A stretch of 64,000 bases of DNA from Phytophthora colocasiae (Eukaryota; Oomycota; Peronosporomycetes; Peronosporales; Peronosporaceae), in the NCBI GenBank assembly GCA_018806915.1, contig JAGKQI010000052.1:1736001-1800000 (forward strand), read 5' to 3'. A model generated the notes under the pieces. That model did not search any database. It was not told the origin of the DNA and saw only the letters and a list, made by a program, of their open reading frames with translations. Both the position numbers and the translations under genes were made by a program. Positions 18,653 to 29,905 of the stretch are shown piece after piece; positions within the stretch are counted from its first letter, which is position 1; each line of letters opens with the position of its first letter.

Positions 18653-18970
18653 TCTCAGAGGATGGTAAGTCTGAGTGCATGTTTTCAGAGATATTTCTGA
18701 GACGCGTGTGCCTGGACATGTGATTGATTATGTTATTGCCTGTATGGAAACGACGATGGGAATGTGAACATGGAACTGAATTTTCGTGGAGGTGAACGTG
18801 AGATTATAAACGATGAGATGATGAGAAGAAACGTGATTAGGTGAAGTGATATTGAAAAGTTAAGGAATAGGAGACTACACTGAGGCCGGGGTTTACGTCA
18901 CAAATGCAGACAACTATTTGGCTTCTCAAGCTGCAGCCTTCCTGTGGGTACCGTGATGGACATCTGAGCT
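18653..18970. other. Gypsy element 1 spacer resumed after nested element
   Basis: No coding region. Contains the CAGACTCTG-like words typical of element 1. Confidence 0.45.
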
Positions 18971-21900
18971 TCAATAGCGACGGGAAATCGGGTTCTCAGA
19001 ACGCTCCGTAGGTGTCAACAAGTCCTTCTTGATATCAGCAGGGACGTACTCGAGCCACTCTTCGTCCACATTTACCGTGGCCCACTGCGTCCGAGCCGGT
19101 TCGACAGCATCCAGATCACCCAGTTGCGCCTCCAGACTCAGACACTTAGGACCACCGAGCTCTGCGACTCTGGGATCTTGCCAGATCCAGGGACAGGACT
19201 TGTCAGCGACAACCCAGATGCCGGGCTCTGAAAGTATCGACCCTGGGAAATCCTTGTGCCTCAAGACCTTTCGGATGAGAGCATTGTGCTGGCGAATCAT
19301 AGCCCCTCGACGCATGGCCCGGTACTTGTGAAGCTCCGCAGACTTGTCGTCAGCTTCAACGTCCATGGTCACCCAATGCGTTCGCTCCCAGAAGGCTTGA
19401 GCGTGCTTCTTCATGCTGCGCACGATGTCCTCCACGTCAGCCAACACCATGGGTCCCAGTTCGTCCCGCTTGTGAAAATAAAACTCTGAGAATCGGTTGT
19501 CGAACATGACTTCCCAAGGGGCGCGCTTCTTGCGGATGACCGCACAGTACCGCCCAGAGTCCCAGTGCTTCTTGAGGATGGCACATGAGTTTTTGTGCAC
19601 CTCGTAGTCTGGGAAACCCAGTGTCTGGCCAGTGGTGGTCCTGGTGGAGCTCACTCGCTGTACTCTGATGTCATAGTACAACCAGGAGGATGCCTCACAG
19701 TCTGGTGTTTCCACCACCTGGAGCTCCTTGAATGTCAGAGAATTATAGGGCTTGGACACCAGACTCTGTGCCTTCCCTGAAGAACCCTTGGCCTTCGATC
19801 CACTTCCACTGGTGGACTTCGGCCGAGACTTGGGACTGGTGTGAGCTTTTATGGATACAAGACTTCTCTTGGACTTTAAGACTTCTCTTGGTCTTTTTGG
19901 TAGGAATAATGGGCCCATCATCAGAGTCCGAGTCGTCGTCAGACTCCCGGGGACGCTTGGAACCAGGACGCGGGTGGTCATCGGACTTCCTGTTCCCAGA
20001 CTTCTGGTTCCCAGACCTCTGGTTCCCGGACTTCCTATTCCCAGACTTCTTGCCTTCAGACTTGTCGCTTTCAGGATTGCTGTCGTCAGAAGCATCGTCC
20101 CCGGAGTTTTCGTCGTCATCTTCGTCTTCCGTACCGACGGCACCAGAGTCCTTGTAATCAGGGTCGTCCTTGGGGTTGTCGGTGGTGGACTCGGCATCAC
20201 TTTCTGGGTAATTGACGTGGCCATCCAGATCACCCCAAGCCGCAGGTTCGGTACCAGCCGAGATGTGGCGATCCACCACCTCGTCAGCCATCTGGTAATA
20301 CACTTCGGGGATGTACTTGGCCAAGGGAGTGGAATCCAGACGACGAGAAAACACCAGACTCACCAGCATCTGGACGAGAACCGGACTGCTGAAGAGACTG
20401 TGAGCCTCCCTGTCTGATGCCAACCACTCCATGGCCTTGTCATACTTGATCCCAGACAGCAGAGCTTGGCGGAGGTCAGGACGAACTTCTTTCCAGACCA
20501 CATCACCAGGAGCATCTTGTGTACTTCAGACTTGGCCACCTTGGAACCTGCGTTCGCCGAAAGCACCGAGTCTTCAACGGGCTTATGTCCGGAAGGGCGA
20601 CGCTGCAAGTTCTTGAGGTCCCACTTGAACGGCCGCTTTGGGGATAACTTCAGAGTCTGGGGTTTCGGAGGGTACGAGAGATACCGTGGACTCTCGCTCT
20701 TGGACTCCGAAGCCTGAGTACTTGGACGAGTGAGATCCAGAACTCTGGTAGCCTTCGCAGCCTCCTCAGCAGCCTGACGAGCTCGTTCTTCAGAGAGCCG
20801 TTTCTTGAAATCAGGAACGGGCTTCTTCCGCGCGTCCAAGGCCGTCACGCTGATGACGGTCGTCCAGTTATCAGGAACGATAGTGTCCTCCTGATACGAC
20901 ACCAGAAGATCATGAAGCCGGTCCCAATTACCAGAGATTTCAGAGTTCTCTTGTAAGAACTCCGAGAATCCCCACGGATCCGTTGGCTTGACTTCAGGAC
21001 GCGACTTCAGAATCGAGACTTGCGCTTAAAGGTCAGCGACTTGAGATTTCAGAGCTGCCTTGTCCGACTTCAGAGCTTCTACTTGGTCCTGGTAGTGGGC
21101 CTTGAGATCCTGAATCTCCGAAGTCATGCGCTCTTCTACCGCACCGGCGTCCTTCTGGGCACACTTGAGCTCGTGCTTCCAGTATTGGCAATGCAGCACC
21201 CACTCGCGCTTGATTTCTTCACACTCAGAGCGGGCTGCTGCAGCATCTATCAGGGCGACGCCGTGTTGAGAACCAACGCGTTCCCGAAGGCGGCGGTGAG
21301 CAGTAGTCATGAGCTTCAAGCATCCAGCCGTCCGAAAAACCTTTTCAGCGCGTCGGGTGGGGGAGACGTGAGAAACCAGAGACCCCAGTTCCCGGCGAAC
21401 CTCAACCGACGACGTCAGAGCATCCAGAGTGCGCACGTCTGGAGTCTGAGCACACGGGGTCACAACGTCATCAGGATCGAAACTTGGGATCACCCGCTCC
21501 AGCTCCCGGAGGTCTTCATCAGTGAGTGCCTCGTAACCCACGAGTACGCAAGGACCACCGTACGCGTTCGCTATGTGGCGCCCTCTTCTGAAGTCTTCGG
21601 CTCGCGCAGGAGTGCTCACTAGAAAGGCACGTCCCTCTGGTTTTACGCTGGGGGCGATGTAATTCTGGGGAACATCAGAGTCCCCCAACGCCGTGACTGG
21701 GTCCCCTGTAGCTGACACCAGACCCTGATGGAATAGCCGATCGACCTCCTCCGTGGGCAGAAGTCGTGGGGCGCCGAAAGCACGCGGTCTGAAGACACCA
21801 GGAGTTCCCTTAGAGAACTCAGAGCTGGAGACACAACGTGAAGCAGCCGTCGGCGAAAGATCACCTGAATCGACCAGGTCCATGTCATCACCAGGGAGAT

Positions 21901-22108
21901 CCTTAACCGGATCATCGACCTGTGAACGTTTGAGGTTTGGTGCGTGGGTTGGGGCGCTCGAGCTGCCACCCGGTGGTGTGGCTGAGCCAACATCTCCACC
22001 CTGCACTACACCGGCAGTTGCCGTAGCAGGACAGGTGCCTGTGGCGTCACCTGCCGCACCGCTCGCTGGGGCGTTCGCGCCTAAGGAAGTGGTTGTTTCC
22101 TCAGACAT
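18971..22108 (-). pseudogene. Gypsy element 1: antisense ORF (frameshifted)
   Basis: Four overlapping minus-strand frames form one gene starting at ATG 22108 (MSEETTTSLGANAPASG). The N-terminal part is Ala/Ser/Pro-rich, then comes a globular segment (SVKPEGRAFLVSTPARAEDF, RHIANAYGGPCVLVGYEALT), a long coiled coil (EEIKREWVLHCQYWKHELKC onward), a low-complexity acidic/basic region with about four repeats of the type KSGNRKSGNQRSGNQ near 20,000, and a folded C terminus rich in Trp (SGRYCAVIRKKRAPWEVMFD). Frame changes near 21020, 20430 and 20000 break it. Opposite polarity to pol and position between pol and the 3' LTR match the arrangement at 1-1560. Function unknown; a Gag-like or regulatory role is speculation. 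Confidence 0.6.
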
Positions 22109-23947
22109 GTTGACGGGAAAGCAAATTGGAATATGACCGCCCGGAGTTCAAGTTTCTGAGTCTGAGAGAAGAATCAGACTGGGCGACAGGACGCCAGAGA
22201 CTCTGAAAACCAGGTAACTGGCAAAGAGTTGCAGCTACACTACGCTCTGAAAACCGTTTATCAGAATGTCCGATTGGCCTGGCCATGATACACAGCTTGG
22301 AAAAAGTTCCGCACTGATGGATCGTGACCAGGAGGGGCGGTTGACATGATGTTATTTCCGATTTTCGAGCGACAGGTGGATATTACGTTACGATGTGATT
22401 GGTTATACTATGGGTTATAAGCGAAAGGGACTTTAGGACGCGGCCGCACCCGTGTGACATCTGTGGAAGAATGTGGATAAACCTTCGCCTGACTGTAAAG
22501 GGGCCCCAAAGGACCAGAAGTGTACTTCAGAGTGTGCACAACTCTGAAGGTCAACTACACTCTGTCTGGTCACCGGACTTTCCCCGACGATGAGTGCCTA
22601 AGTTCTGGCGGAAAGTCTCTCAGAAGAACGTATCTCTGAGAGACCTCATCCCGTTACCGTCCAGCGCGACGATGGATGGTTCAAGGATTCACAATATATA
22701 CCCGCAGAGACCAAGTATCGCGCGCCGGACGCCGCGCACCCGCGCAACCCTCAAGATCTTCATGTACGTTGAAGCATTAGTGCTCCGTACTCTGGTTTCT
22801 TACTCAAGACTCTGGTATCTCTAACTCTGAGTGACCAAGACTCTGAAAACCAGGATACCAGACTCTGAAACCGCCGAAGATCCAAGACCATACTGAAACC
22901 AAGTGAACCCAAGTTCAAGTCACGCATTCAAGTGATTACTGACCTGCACATCTCCCGTAATGACGTCTCTACCTGTTAACCCATCGAGATCGGCTGCACA
23001 AAACTGTATACAGAAGCCAAGTCAAGATACCTGATGCATACAAGAACCAAGTGTACCTGACATACGAAGACTGACTGCACAAAGGACGCAAAAGACGACA
23101 AGAAGAAGAGAGTTACCAGAGATAAATGATAGTTATGAGAAAGATAAACGATAAACAGAGTTCAATTTGCTTGCTACTGCACAAGTCCGCTTGAGGGGTA
23201 TCCAAGCCACTACGTCATTACGTGCGTCGTGTGATCTCCACCAAATTCAATCCCCTTAGGTGGAGATCAGGTAACGCAGAGACCTGAAAGGACCCGCCTA
23301 TTCGATATCCTAGTTGGGTCGTTTGTTTTGTCTCTAGCGGTAGCCCATATCATATTGCTCGTTTGGACAGGCTCTGGAAACTAGACAGTCGTTTTCAGAG
23401 TGCAAGGTAGACTGTTGTATATAGCCGATTGTATTGGTTTATATTTTCCCTCTATACTAGAGGGTGGTGCGCGAACGTAAAGGGATACCAGACAGACCAG
23501 GTGTCTGGTAGCAAGTCCCTAGTTGACCTGGAGTGTTAGCCCACCGTTCAAGGGCCTAGAAATAATAAGAACGGCTGTATATATTTGTATATTTTCGAAC
23601 TCTGTATATTGGTTGTTTATCTCTGAAAGTCAGGTATCTCGGTTCTGGATTTGTGATATTCAGACACCGATTTCAGACTTTCTCTGGTATATTAATCTCT
23701 CTTCGACCGCCGACTTCCTGGAAACCATCTCGGTTCCCAGAGATTCCGACTCCCGAACGCTCCTGGAAGGATTTCCTGAATACCGACACCAGACTCCAAG
23801 GGAACTCCAACTTCTCTTCACAACACATTCTCAGACTCCGGCGAGGTCATATTTCTGAAGACAACGAACCCACGAGGATACCGCAAGGTACCACACGCCA
23901 ACCTACCGTTGTACGGCTCTGAAAACCCCTTTTCAGTAGTCGTATAA
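22109..23947. other. Probable 3' LTR region of gypsy element 1; no gene
   Basis: No supported coding region. A purine-rich tract (22331-22340, GGAGGGGCGG) is followed by TGACATGATG at 22342, a possible LTR start. The rest is rich in the words ACTCTGAAA and CCAGACTCTG and has TATA-like sequence near 23575. No partner LTR exists to confirm the limits. Confidence 0.4.
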
Positions 23948-25219
23948 CTAGGGTTCACTATACGCCCCCTGCTCCGCGACCAAAGTTTCACCGACTTCGC
24001 GACAAGAAGCAATTGGTGCTGCCACGTTTTCCTCGAGATCATCCACTTTGTCTGGAGCATCAGCGAGGCTCACCTCACCGTCATCTACTTCCTCCCCTAC
24101 CGAAGGTGAAGTTCCTCGTGACATCCCAGGCTGCTGACCATCACAAAAATGGCTGTTAGGCGCATCCTGTGGTCCTTGCACACCTCTCCGGATATCAACT
24201 TCAGCACGTATAATACGCGAAGGGTTAACCCCACGCACACACGGCTGGTCTCCAACCGCAGCAGGACGAGTAACCTCAGGGTCCCTCAACGGAGCTACCA
24301 CAGGCTCACCTGTGTAGACCGGAGTTCCCACTTCAGTTTGAAAAGCAGTAGTATCACCGTCGCAACGGCGGCGCTTCGAAGGATGTTCATCAGAGACCAG
24401 CGAACTATCATCACTATCATGACACATCACACCACTTACAGGAAGACGGACGAAAGGAATCACAGTTGGTAGTGAGCAAGCACGCCCTTTACCGTACCGA
24501 TTAGCGAGTAAACGATCCACATAACTGCGATCTACAGTCCACTCCTCGTGAAAATCCACAGCCCGAACTTCTTGTACATTACCAGTAACGAGACTTAACA
24601 CACGAAAGCTCTCAGAGTGCTTGGCAAAGCCCATGAATAACCCAGCTTTACCAGGGTTCTCAAGTTTGTTCTTTTGAAGCTTCTTCGGTGTGAATACGAA
24701 GACAAGACAGCCCCAAATCCGTAGCTTGGAGACGTCAGGGTACTCACCGAAGCGCTTGAAATACGGCGTTTCACCATCCAAAGCCTTTGAAGCCGAAATG
24801 TTTCTCACTTCCACAGCGAAATTGAACGCTTCTCCCCACAGGAGGTTTGGCATATTTGCAGTCGTCAAAATACAACGCACTTGAGCCGCTACAATACCGT
24901 TCATTCTCTCCACCAGTCCATTCTCTTCCGGACTGTACCCATTTGTCCAGGTATACTCGATTCCATGAGGCAGTAAAATAAGCATCTTGTTGTAAAGAAG
25001 CTCACGGCCTTGGTCAGAGTTGAAAACCTCAATCTTATGTCCTTTAGCTAACAGCCATTTGACCTGAGCTAACACGACATCTGAAGCGTCTTCTTTGCGT
25101 CTCATCAGAAATACCCACAAGTACCGACTTGCTTCATCCTGGACGAGCTGAAAATGTGAGTATCCATCATTCGTCACTATTCCTATGTAGCACATGTCTG
25201 ACATTAACTTCTGGTACAC
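23948..25219 (-). pseudogene. Copia integrase core and linker
   Basis: The rve-type core is well preserved: an initial Asp in VTNDGYSHFQLVQDEASRYL, a second in IEVFNSDQGREL, and the Glu in YSPEENGLVERMNG, followed by the W-G-E-A-F motif and the copia-specific strand FGEYPDVSKLRIWGCLVFVF. An acidic linker leads to the stop at 23948, where RT should begin but does not. The domain would integrate element DNA. Confidence 0.85.
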
Positions 25220-25579
25220 GAGTCTTCATCTTCTTGTACGACATTCTTGTCATTTTTGCCGCCCTACAGCTCCAACACGGAGAGTCAAGATCATCCTGCA
25301 ACGTGTTGTTCATACCCACAGTCCCTTGTTGCCGAGCCATCTTCTTCAGTGCAGGAAAGTTCAAGTGAGCGAAGCGTAGGTGCCAACGTCCAAGTGAGTC
25401 TGCATCGCATTTCTTAGCCTCAACAGGGACTGCGACGTTGTGGTCACCAGTAGCACCACGTTCAGCATCATTATTAACAACTTAACAACTTGACTGCATT
25501 GACGCAGCGATGGGACGTGAAACACAGTGCTTGGCGTAGCCTCCAAACGATATCTACCGCGAGTCTTTACCAATAGCAA
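25167..25579 (-). pseudogene. Copia GAG-pre-integrase domain (frameshifted)
   Basis: Two frames carry parts of the zinc-binding pre-integrase region: LRFAHLNFPALKKMARQQG and SPCWSCRAAKMTR in 25167-25364, preceded by a short fragment in 25361-25579. The H...H...CxxC arrangement is as in other copia elements. Confidence 0.7.
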
Positions 25580-25719
25580 CTACACTTCCCCTTTCGATAG
25601 CCAAGCCACACGACGAGAATCACGGAATCCCGTTTTCCAGTTCCAACCGTCTTTCTCCATCACGTCAAGACTAAGTAAATTATCTGGCGCGGAAGATTTA
25701 AACAAGACGTTCTTTAACT

Positions 25720-27340
25720 TCAAGACAACATCTTGGTGCGGCTGTTTACTGTTATTGATCTGAAGCTGCACATTTCCAACTTTTCATCACCAAATATGCC
25801 TCCATCATAGCCTTGAAAGACGTGTGTTGTATCATTTTCCAGTTCTGATAGCAGATTTTGTCGTTTACATACGTGTACATCGCTTGCAGAATCCAACACC
25901 CACTCGCAACCGCCACGTGATTCAGTCACAGAACTCACAGTCAAAGAATCGCGAGAGATAATACCAACTGCATCAACCTTCTTCTTATTACTATCATTGT
26001 CAGACTTGTTCTGCCAGCGCTTGCGCTCTGACGTTGCAAAGTCCTTCTCAGATCTTTCGTCCTCCAAGGAATCTTGGTTTCGGTCGGGACAGTTAGGCCG
26101 CAAATGTCCAACTTCACCACAGTGATAGCAGGTCCGAGTTTCTTGCTTGCCTTTCTGCTTTCCATCAGATTGCCTTGCTGTTTCTTCTCTTTCTGAGTCT
26201 TCTTGTTGTGAGTACCTCTATTTCGCTTATTCTTACCACCTTGGTTTTTATTCTGCTGCTTCGATTGTTTCCCACATGCAGCTACCCGGACAGGTTTTTG
26301 TTCTTCGGCACCAATTTTCTCATCCAGGGCCGATTCAGCGCGAAGGGCATTCATCACTTGATTGGAAGTAGGCACCGGGCGATCAGCACCACCATCACGC
26401 CTCACAATGTAATGCTTAGAGAATTGACGTACTACATCGCGGTGAGTACGAGCAACATGACCCAGAATAGTCTCTGCGTAGTCATCATCAGACACACGCT
26501 TCCCATAGTGCAACAATTGACTTCGCAATGACTCCCTATCGCGTAACCATTGCTCCATAGTTTTGTCTGTCGTGTACACGTTGGAGTAAAACTCAGCACG
26601 AGCAAAGATGTAATTGGAATATTCTCTCTTAGTTTGCTTGTCAACAAAGCGATTCCACATTGCTTGAGCCGTGTCTTCCTGGCAGATCATTTCAGCATCT
26701 TGAGCAGGGACACCAGATAGAATAGCCTCACGAGCTACGTTATCCCTCACAGAAAAACTCGCTCCCAGCAACGGATCACTGTGATCGAATGTTCCATCCA
26801 CGACACTCCAACAGCCCACGCGAATCAGGAATGTTCGCAATTGCACAGCATAGAGATCAAAACTCCCTTTCATTTTAGGCACATTATCCATTTTTATTGG
26901 TGTCGTCGGCAATCCAGCTCGAGGAAAGCCAAATCCGGTAAAGCCTGCTTGTCCACTTGGATTTGCACCAAAATTGAAGCCACCAGAATTATAGCACGCT
27001 CCACTAAAGTTGGGCACGTTCGGTACACTGGGACCCACAGAAAAACCGGAATTTGATACACCACCAGCGTTCCAGATCCAATACCACTTCCACTACACGC
27101 TGACAAAACAGGTGCCACTCCACTACTCGGTAATCCAGTTAATACACCAGCACTTGCTGCATAACCTGCAGGAACAACACTAGTAGCTGTATTCATCGCA
27201 GAAGTTCCAGTAGAAACCAAAGTAGGAGTCACCGACAACGGAATCGTGGTTACAGACGACTGAATCGTCTGTAACCACGCTTGTCCAACCGACGATACTC
27301 CAGACGTACTTGCAGCAGTGGTAGAGTTCAGACCATCCAT
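25720..27340 (-). pseudogene. Copia Gag and protease (frameshifted)
   Basis: Starts at ATG 27340 (MDGLNSTTAASTSGV). After a slip near 27060 the long frame 25941-27038 gives a copia Gag (KMKGSFDLYAVQLRTFLIRV, AMWNRFVDKQTKREYSNYIF, WLRDRESLRSQLLHYG) and a basic tail. A further slip near 26130 leads into the zinc knuckle CYHCGEVGHLRPNC and a protease-like motif, CEWVLDSASDVHVCK, in which the usual DSGAS reads DSAS. The protease is therefore probably dead. Gag would form the particle shell. Confidence 0.8.
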
Positions 27341-27390
27341 CGTTCTTCTTCAGAGGTTCACAAGTGTTCGCTACAAAGCCCCACAGTCTT

Positions 27391-27407
27391 GGGCTCATAA
27401 CCTGAGG
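27391..27407 (-). promoter_or_regulatory. Copia primer-binding site matching tRNA-iMet anticodon arm
   Basis: The plus strand reads GGGCTCATAACCTGAGG, identical in style to the anticodon stem-loop of initiator tRNA-Met (anticodon CAT within GGGCTCATAACCC). The element RNA would therefore pair with the internal part of the tRNA, as copia-group elements do when primed by a half-tRNA. It lies directly next to the LTR end. Confidence 0.65.
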
Positions 27408-27582
27408 GCACACACGCCGTAGAATGGAGTGCTGTAGCACACTTTGTAGAGCAGAGCAAGACACGATAACAACAGGATGTCCACGGAAAAATTGGGATTG
27501 AGGAGGAAACCATGCCAAAAAAAACCCTCTAGCTTAGACTATGCTAGTACTAGTACGTGAGTCAATCCACCAAATGGTAACA
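27403..27582 (-). repeat. Copia 5' LTR
   Basis: In element orientation it begins TGTTACCATTTGG (27582) and ends CCCTCA (27403), followed at once by the primer-binding site. About 180 bp, short as in many copia elements. Assigned from ends and context because the partner LTR is missing. Confidence 0.6.
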
Positions 27583-27806
27583 TCATTCTTGGCACTGTAA
27601 AACAGCGGAGATCGACACCACTGCAATCTCTGACAGTTTTAGCTACATTATATTATATTATACAGTAAACGCCGGGCATTCCGGTACTACTAAAACTAAA
27701 TACCCTGAATGGAATGATAGAATCAATTTTAACAGGGGAGATTTGCAATATTTTATCCATTCATTCCCCTTGCGCATGCACATATACAAGCTGCCATTCT
27801 TATATA

Positions 27807-28211
27807 ATGTTCAGTAGAGATCGCGTGGATGAAGATCAAAGCGATCGTCCAGAAGGCCTTGGATTGCCCAAATATGACCCAGCACGAGTTGGCAGTGTGG
27901 GATCAACATTTATGTACAAGCTCAAGAAGACTCCACCACAATCGACTGTGTCGGACATCATCAAGAATGCAGACGCCATAATGAGCGACGAGTACGGCGA
28001 CGTCAACAGGTACCGGCCACTCAGGGTGACGTTGTTGCCTTTAGAACGCACACTGATAGAGTGGATACATAAGGTAGAAACTAAAGGCGTGTGCTTGCCC
28101 CGGGAGCTCATCAAAATGAAAGCGCGTGACATACAAAGAGAATGTTGCGACGCTTGGGAGTTATCCTTGTCGGATGGATGGCCAACCGTATTATATGAAA
28201 TAGCAACGTAG
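27807..28211 (+). pseudogene. CENP-B/Tc5-type HTH fragment of a pogo-like transposase
   Basis: From ATG 27807 (MFSRDRVDEDQSD) this 134-residue protein has a polar N terminus and a helix-turn-helix of the HTH_Tnp_Tc5/CENP-B kind: LERTLIEWIHKVETKGVCLP, then IKMKARDIQRE and the terminal SDGW that normally closes this domain. No DDE nuclease follows before the stop. It is either a transposase remnant or a small domesticated DNA-binding protein; absence of the catalytic part favours a remnant. An upstream in-frame ATG at 27714 gives a longer version whose extra residues look like translated noncoding sequence. Confidence 0.5.
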
Positions 28212-28585
28212 ATTTCCTTCATACAACTACATGGATTAATACATGAACAGGTAGATTTCCTTTAGGACAAAATAGCAAATCCAAAGATTGGGGTGGACCT
28301 CGTACCGGAATGGAGAGCGAATGCTGTAATAGCAAAACGAGAAGACTGTTAATCAACTCTACGCCGTACTTAAATGAGGCGGACGATACAAGCAACATTC
28401 TTTCAATTTATTGACTATGACGGGGATTAATTTACAAATGGATGAACAAACAACTTTAGGGCTAGTTTAGTCAAATTAGATACACCGTTATTATCAAAAT
28501 GAAAAGGGTTTCTATTTTGCAAGGGTAGTAGGTGCTCTCTTAAATACTAGTACAAAAGGTATGACACATAGAGAGTTCTTGCTGC
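28212..28585. other. Intergenic, nothing recognised
   Basis: AT-rich spacer, presumed to hold the promoter of the gene starting at 28586. No element or RNA gene seen. Confidence 0.6.
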
Positions 28586-29740
28586 ATGACGGAGCTGCTA
28601 GGAAGAGACGATCCCTCAACCAGCAGCGCTGGCATTCATGTAAACCCGTTCGATGCGGCGTCAAGTGATAGGGACCCCTTCCCTTCGTTCGACGCCGCAC
28701 TAGCTGATGAATCGGAGGAAACTGAACAAATAGAATCAGTCTCGGCGCTGGACTGGAGCATCGACACGCTCGCGGAGCTCAAACCCGCAGCCTTCTCGCC
28801 ACTGCCACAGCAAAAAGATGCCGCCAACATGTCAACCCCGCTCGGGGCCAGCTCGTTCTTTGAGGATGAAACGCAGTACGAGGTGCTGCGGACGCCGCTC
28901 ACGGCAACGCGGGCATCGACAACAAGCAGGAACAGTACGATTCTTGCTCTGGCGTCGTCGTCATCGCCGGTATCAGAGCTGCATCGATGTTGCAGAGAGA
29001 CGATAACCAATTGCGAGGCTTCTCTGCGGGAGCGGCAGTGCAAAATGGACAAGATGCAAGCTATGCTTCCTCCACCAACACCGAAGCGGTCGCTGCTTCC
29101 AGGACCGAGTAATCAGCGTGCAACACCTCCGTCTCGATCAACTCCACCGCGGTCTACTCAGAGGAACAGGCTCAGTACTACTGTCACGCCAAAGAATGAG
29201 TGGAAATCGCCCGCTACGAGGCCGCCGATGTGGTCAGCGTCGCCTATTGCCTCAGTGAGCAGCAGGCGACCACTGTGTGCGACACCATCCACTCTGCAAT
29301 TTGACGCCTTGACTCCATTACCGTTGGCAAATTCGCCAAGGAACACGACGATGCAGAGTTCAAAGCTACGGCTGTCCTTTGGACTGTCGCCCATCACATT
29401 CTCATCCTCAGAACAAGTAGAGGAGAAGATCGAGGAAGAGGCGAGCGGCGAGGGCAAGTCAAACAACGAGGATACTCTACCGCTGAGCAGCTCAACAGAG
29501 GAGTCCGCTGTGAGCGAATCTGAGGAGGAGAATGGCGATGATGAGCAAGCATCGACGGAAGGTGATGGCTATCAAAGCTCGTCATCATCACACGATACGA
29601 TGCAAACCCCAGCGAAGAAGACGATGACAATTCCTCGTCGGCGGCAGCAAGCCTTTATGGAGGCGATGGAGGCAGAGGCTCGAAGCAGTAGCTACTGCAG
29701 TAGCAATAGATCGCCCAGAGCAGTCAAACCGTCGACTTGA
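28586..29740 (+). CDS. Hypothetical protein, largely disordered, Ser/Thr/Pro-rich
   Basis: Single-exon ORF of 384 residues starting MTELLGRDDPSTSSAG. I do not recognise the family. It is low in hydrophobic residues, with a short predicted helix near residues 130-155 (SELHRCCRETITNCEASLRE), a series of S/T-P motifs that look like proline-directed kinase sites (PPPTPKRS near 163, TPPRSTQR, TPSTLQFDALTPLP), an acidic stretch near 275-330 (EEKIEEEASGEGKS), and a basic C-terminal helix (IPRRRQQAFMEAMEAEARS). Composition suggests a nuclear or cytoskeletal scaffold controlled by phosphorylation, but that is inference. The uninterrupted, GC-rich frame supports a real gene. Confidence 0.7.
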   Translation: MTELLGRDDPSTSSAGIHVNPFDAASSDRDPFPSFDAALADESEETEQIESVSALDWSIDTLAELKPAAFSPLPQQKDAANMSTPLGASSFFEDETQYEVLRTPLTATRASTTSRNSTILALASSSSPVSELHRCCRETITNCEASLRERQCKMDKMQAMLPPPTPKRSLLPGPSNQRATPPSRSTPPRSTQRNRLSTTVTPKNEWKSPATRPPMWSASPIASVSSRRPLCATPSTLQFDALTPLPLANSPRNTTMQSSKLRLSFGLSPITFSSSEQVEEKIEEEASGEGKSNNEDTLPLSSSTEESAVSESEEENGDDEQASTEGDGYQSSSSSHDTMQTPAKKTMTIPRRRQQAFMEAMEAEARSSSYCSSNRSPRAVKPST

Positions 29741-29905
29741 ACGTTGTCACTGTTTCAAAAAGCGAAGCCCTCGAGAATTTCCGGTACGCCAAGACAACCA
29801 GAAGCGAACGTTCATGACTTTGCTTCGTGTTAATTACTATGTAGTAGAATAGCAAGACTGTAGAGTAAATGCACAATAACTTAAAGTCTTATCCTGCAGA
29901 AATGC

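Larger units (their letters stand above)
5632..23940 (+). mobile_element. Ty3/gypsy element 1, 5'-truncated, with nested insertions
   Basis: Plus-strand pol (protease, RT, RNase H, second RNase H, integrase, chromodomain) runs from 5632 to 11386, followed by an antisense ORF (22108 down to 18971) and a probable 3' LTR region. Two insertions interrupt it: a mitochondrial fragment (8541-8872) and gypsy element 2 (11441-18647). Continuity on either side of element 2 is supported by shared composition and a recurrent CAGACTCTG-like word, and by near-identical pentamers flanking element 2 (11436-11440 and 18648-18652, one mismatch). The right boundary near 23940, at the copia junction, is approximate. 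Confidence 0.65.
23948..27582 (-). mobile_element. Ty1/copia element, truncated after integrase
   Basis: In the minus direction: 5' LTR (27403-27582), primer-binding site, gag, protease and integrase, ending abruptly at 23948. No reverse transcriptase or RNase H follows, and no 3' LTR was found, so the 3' half is gone, probably lost at the junction with gypsy element 1. Confidence 0.8.

Noticed and set aside
19851..20417. 188-codon plus-strand ORF inside element 1
   Set aside because: Shadow of the minus-strand repeat-rich ORF; only simple hydrophobic repeats.
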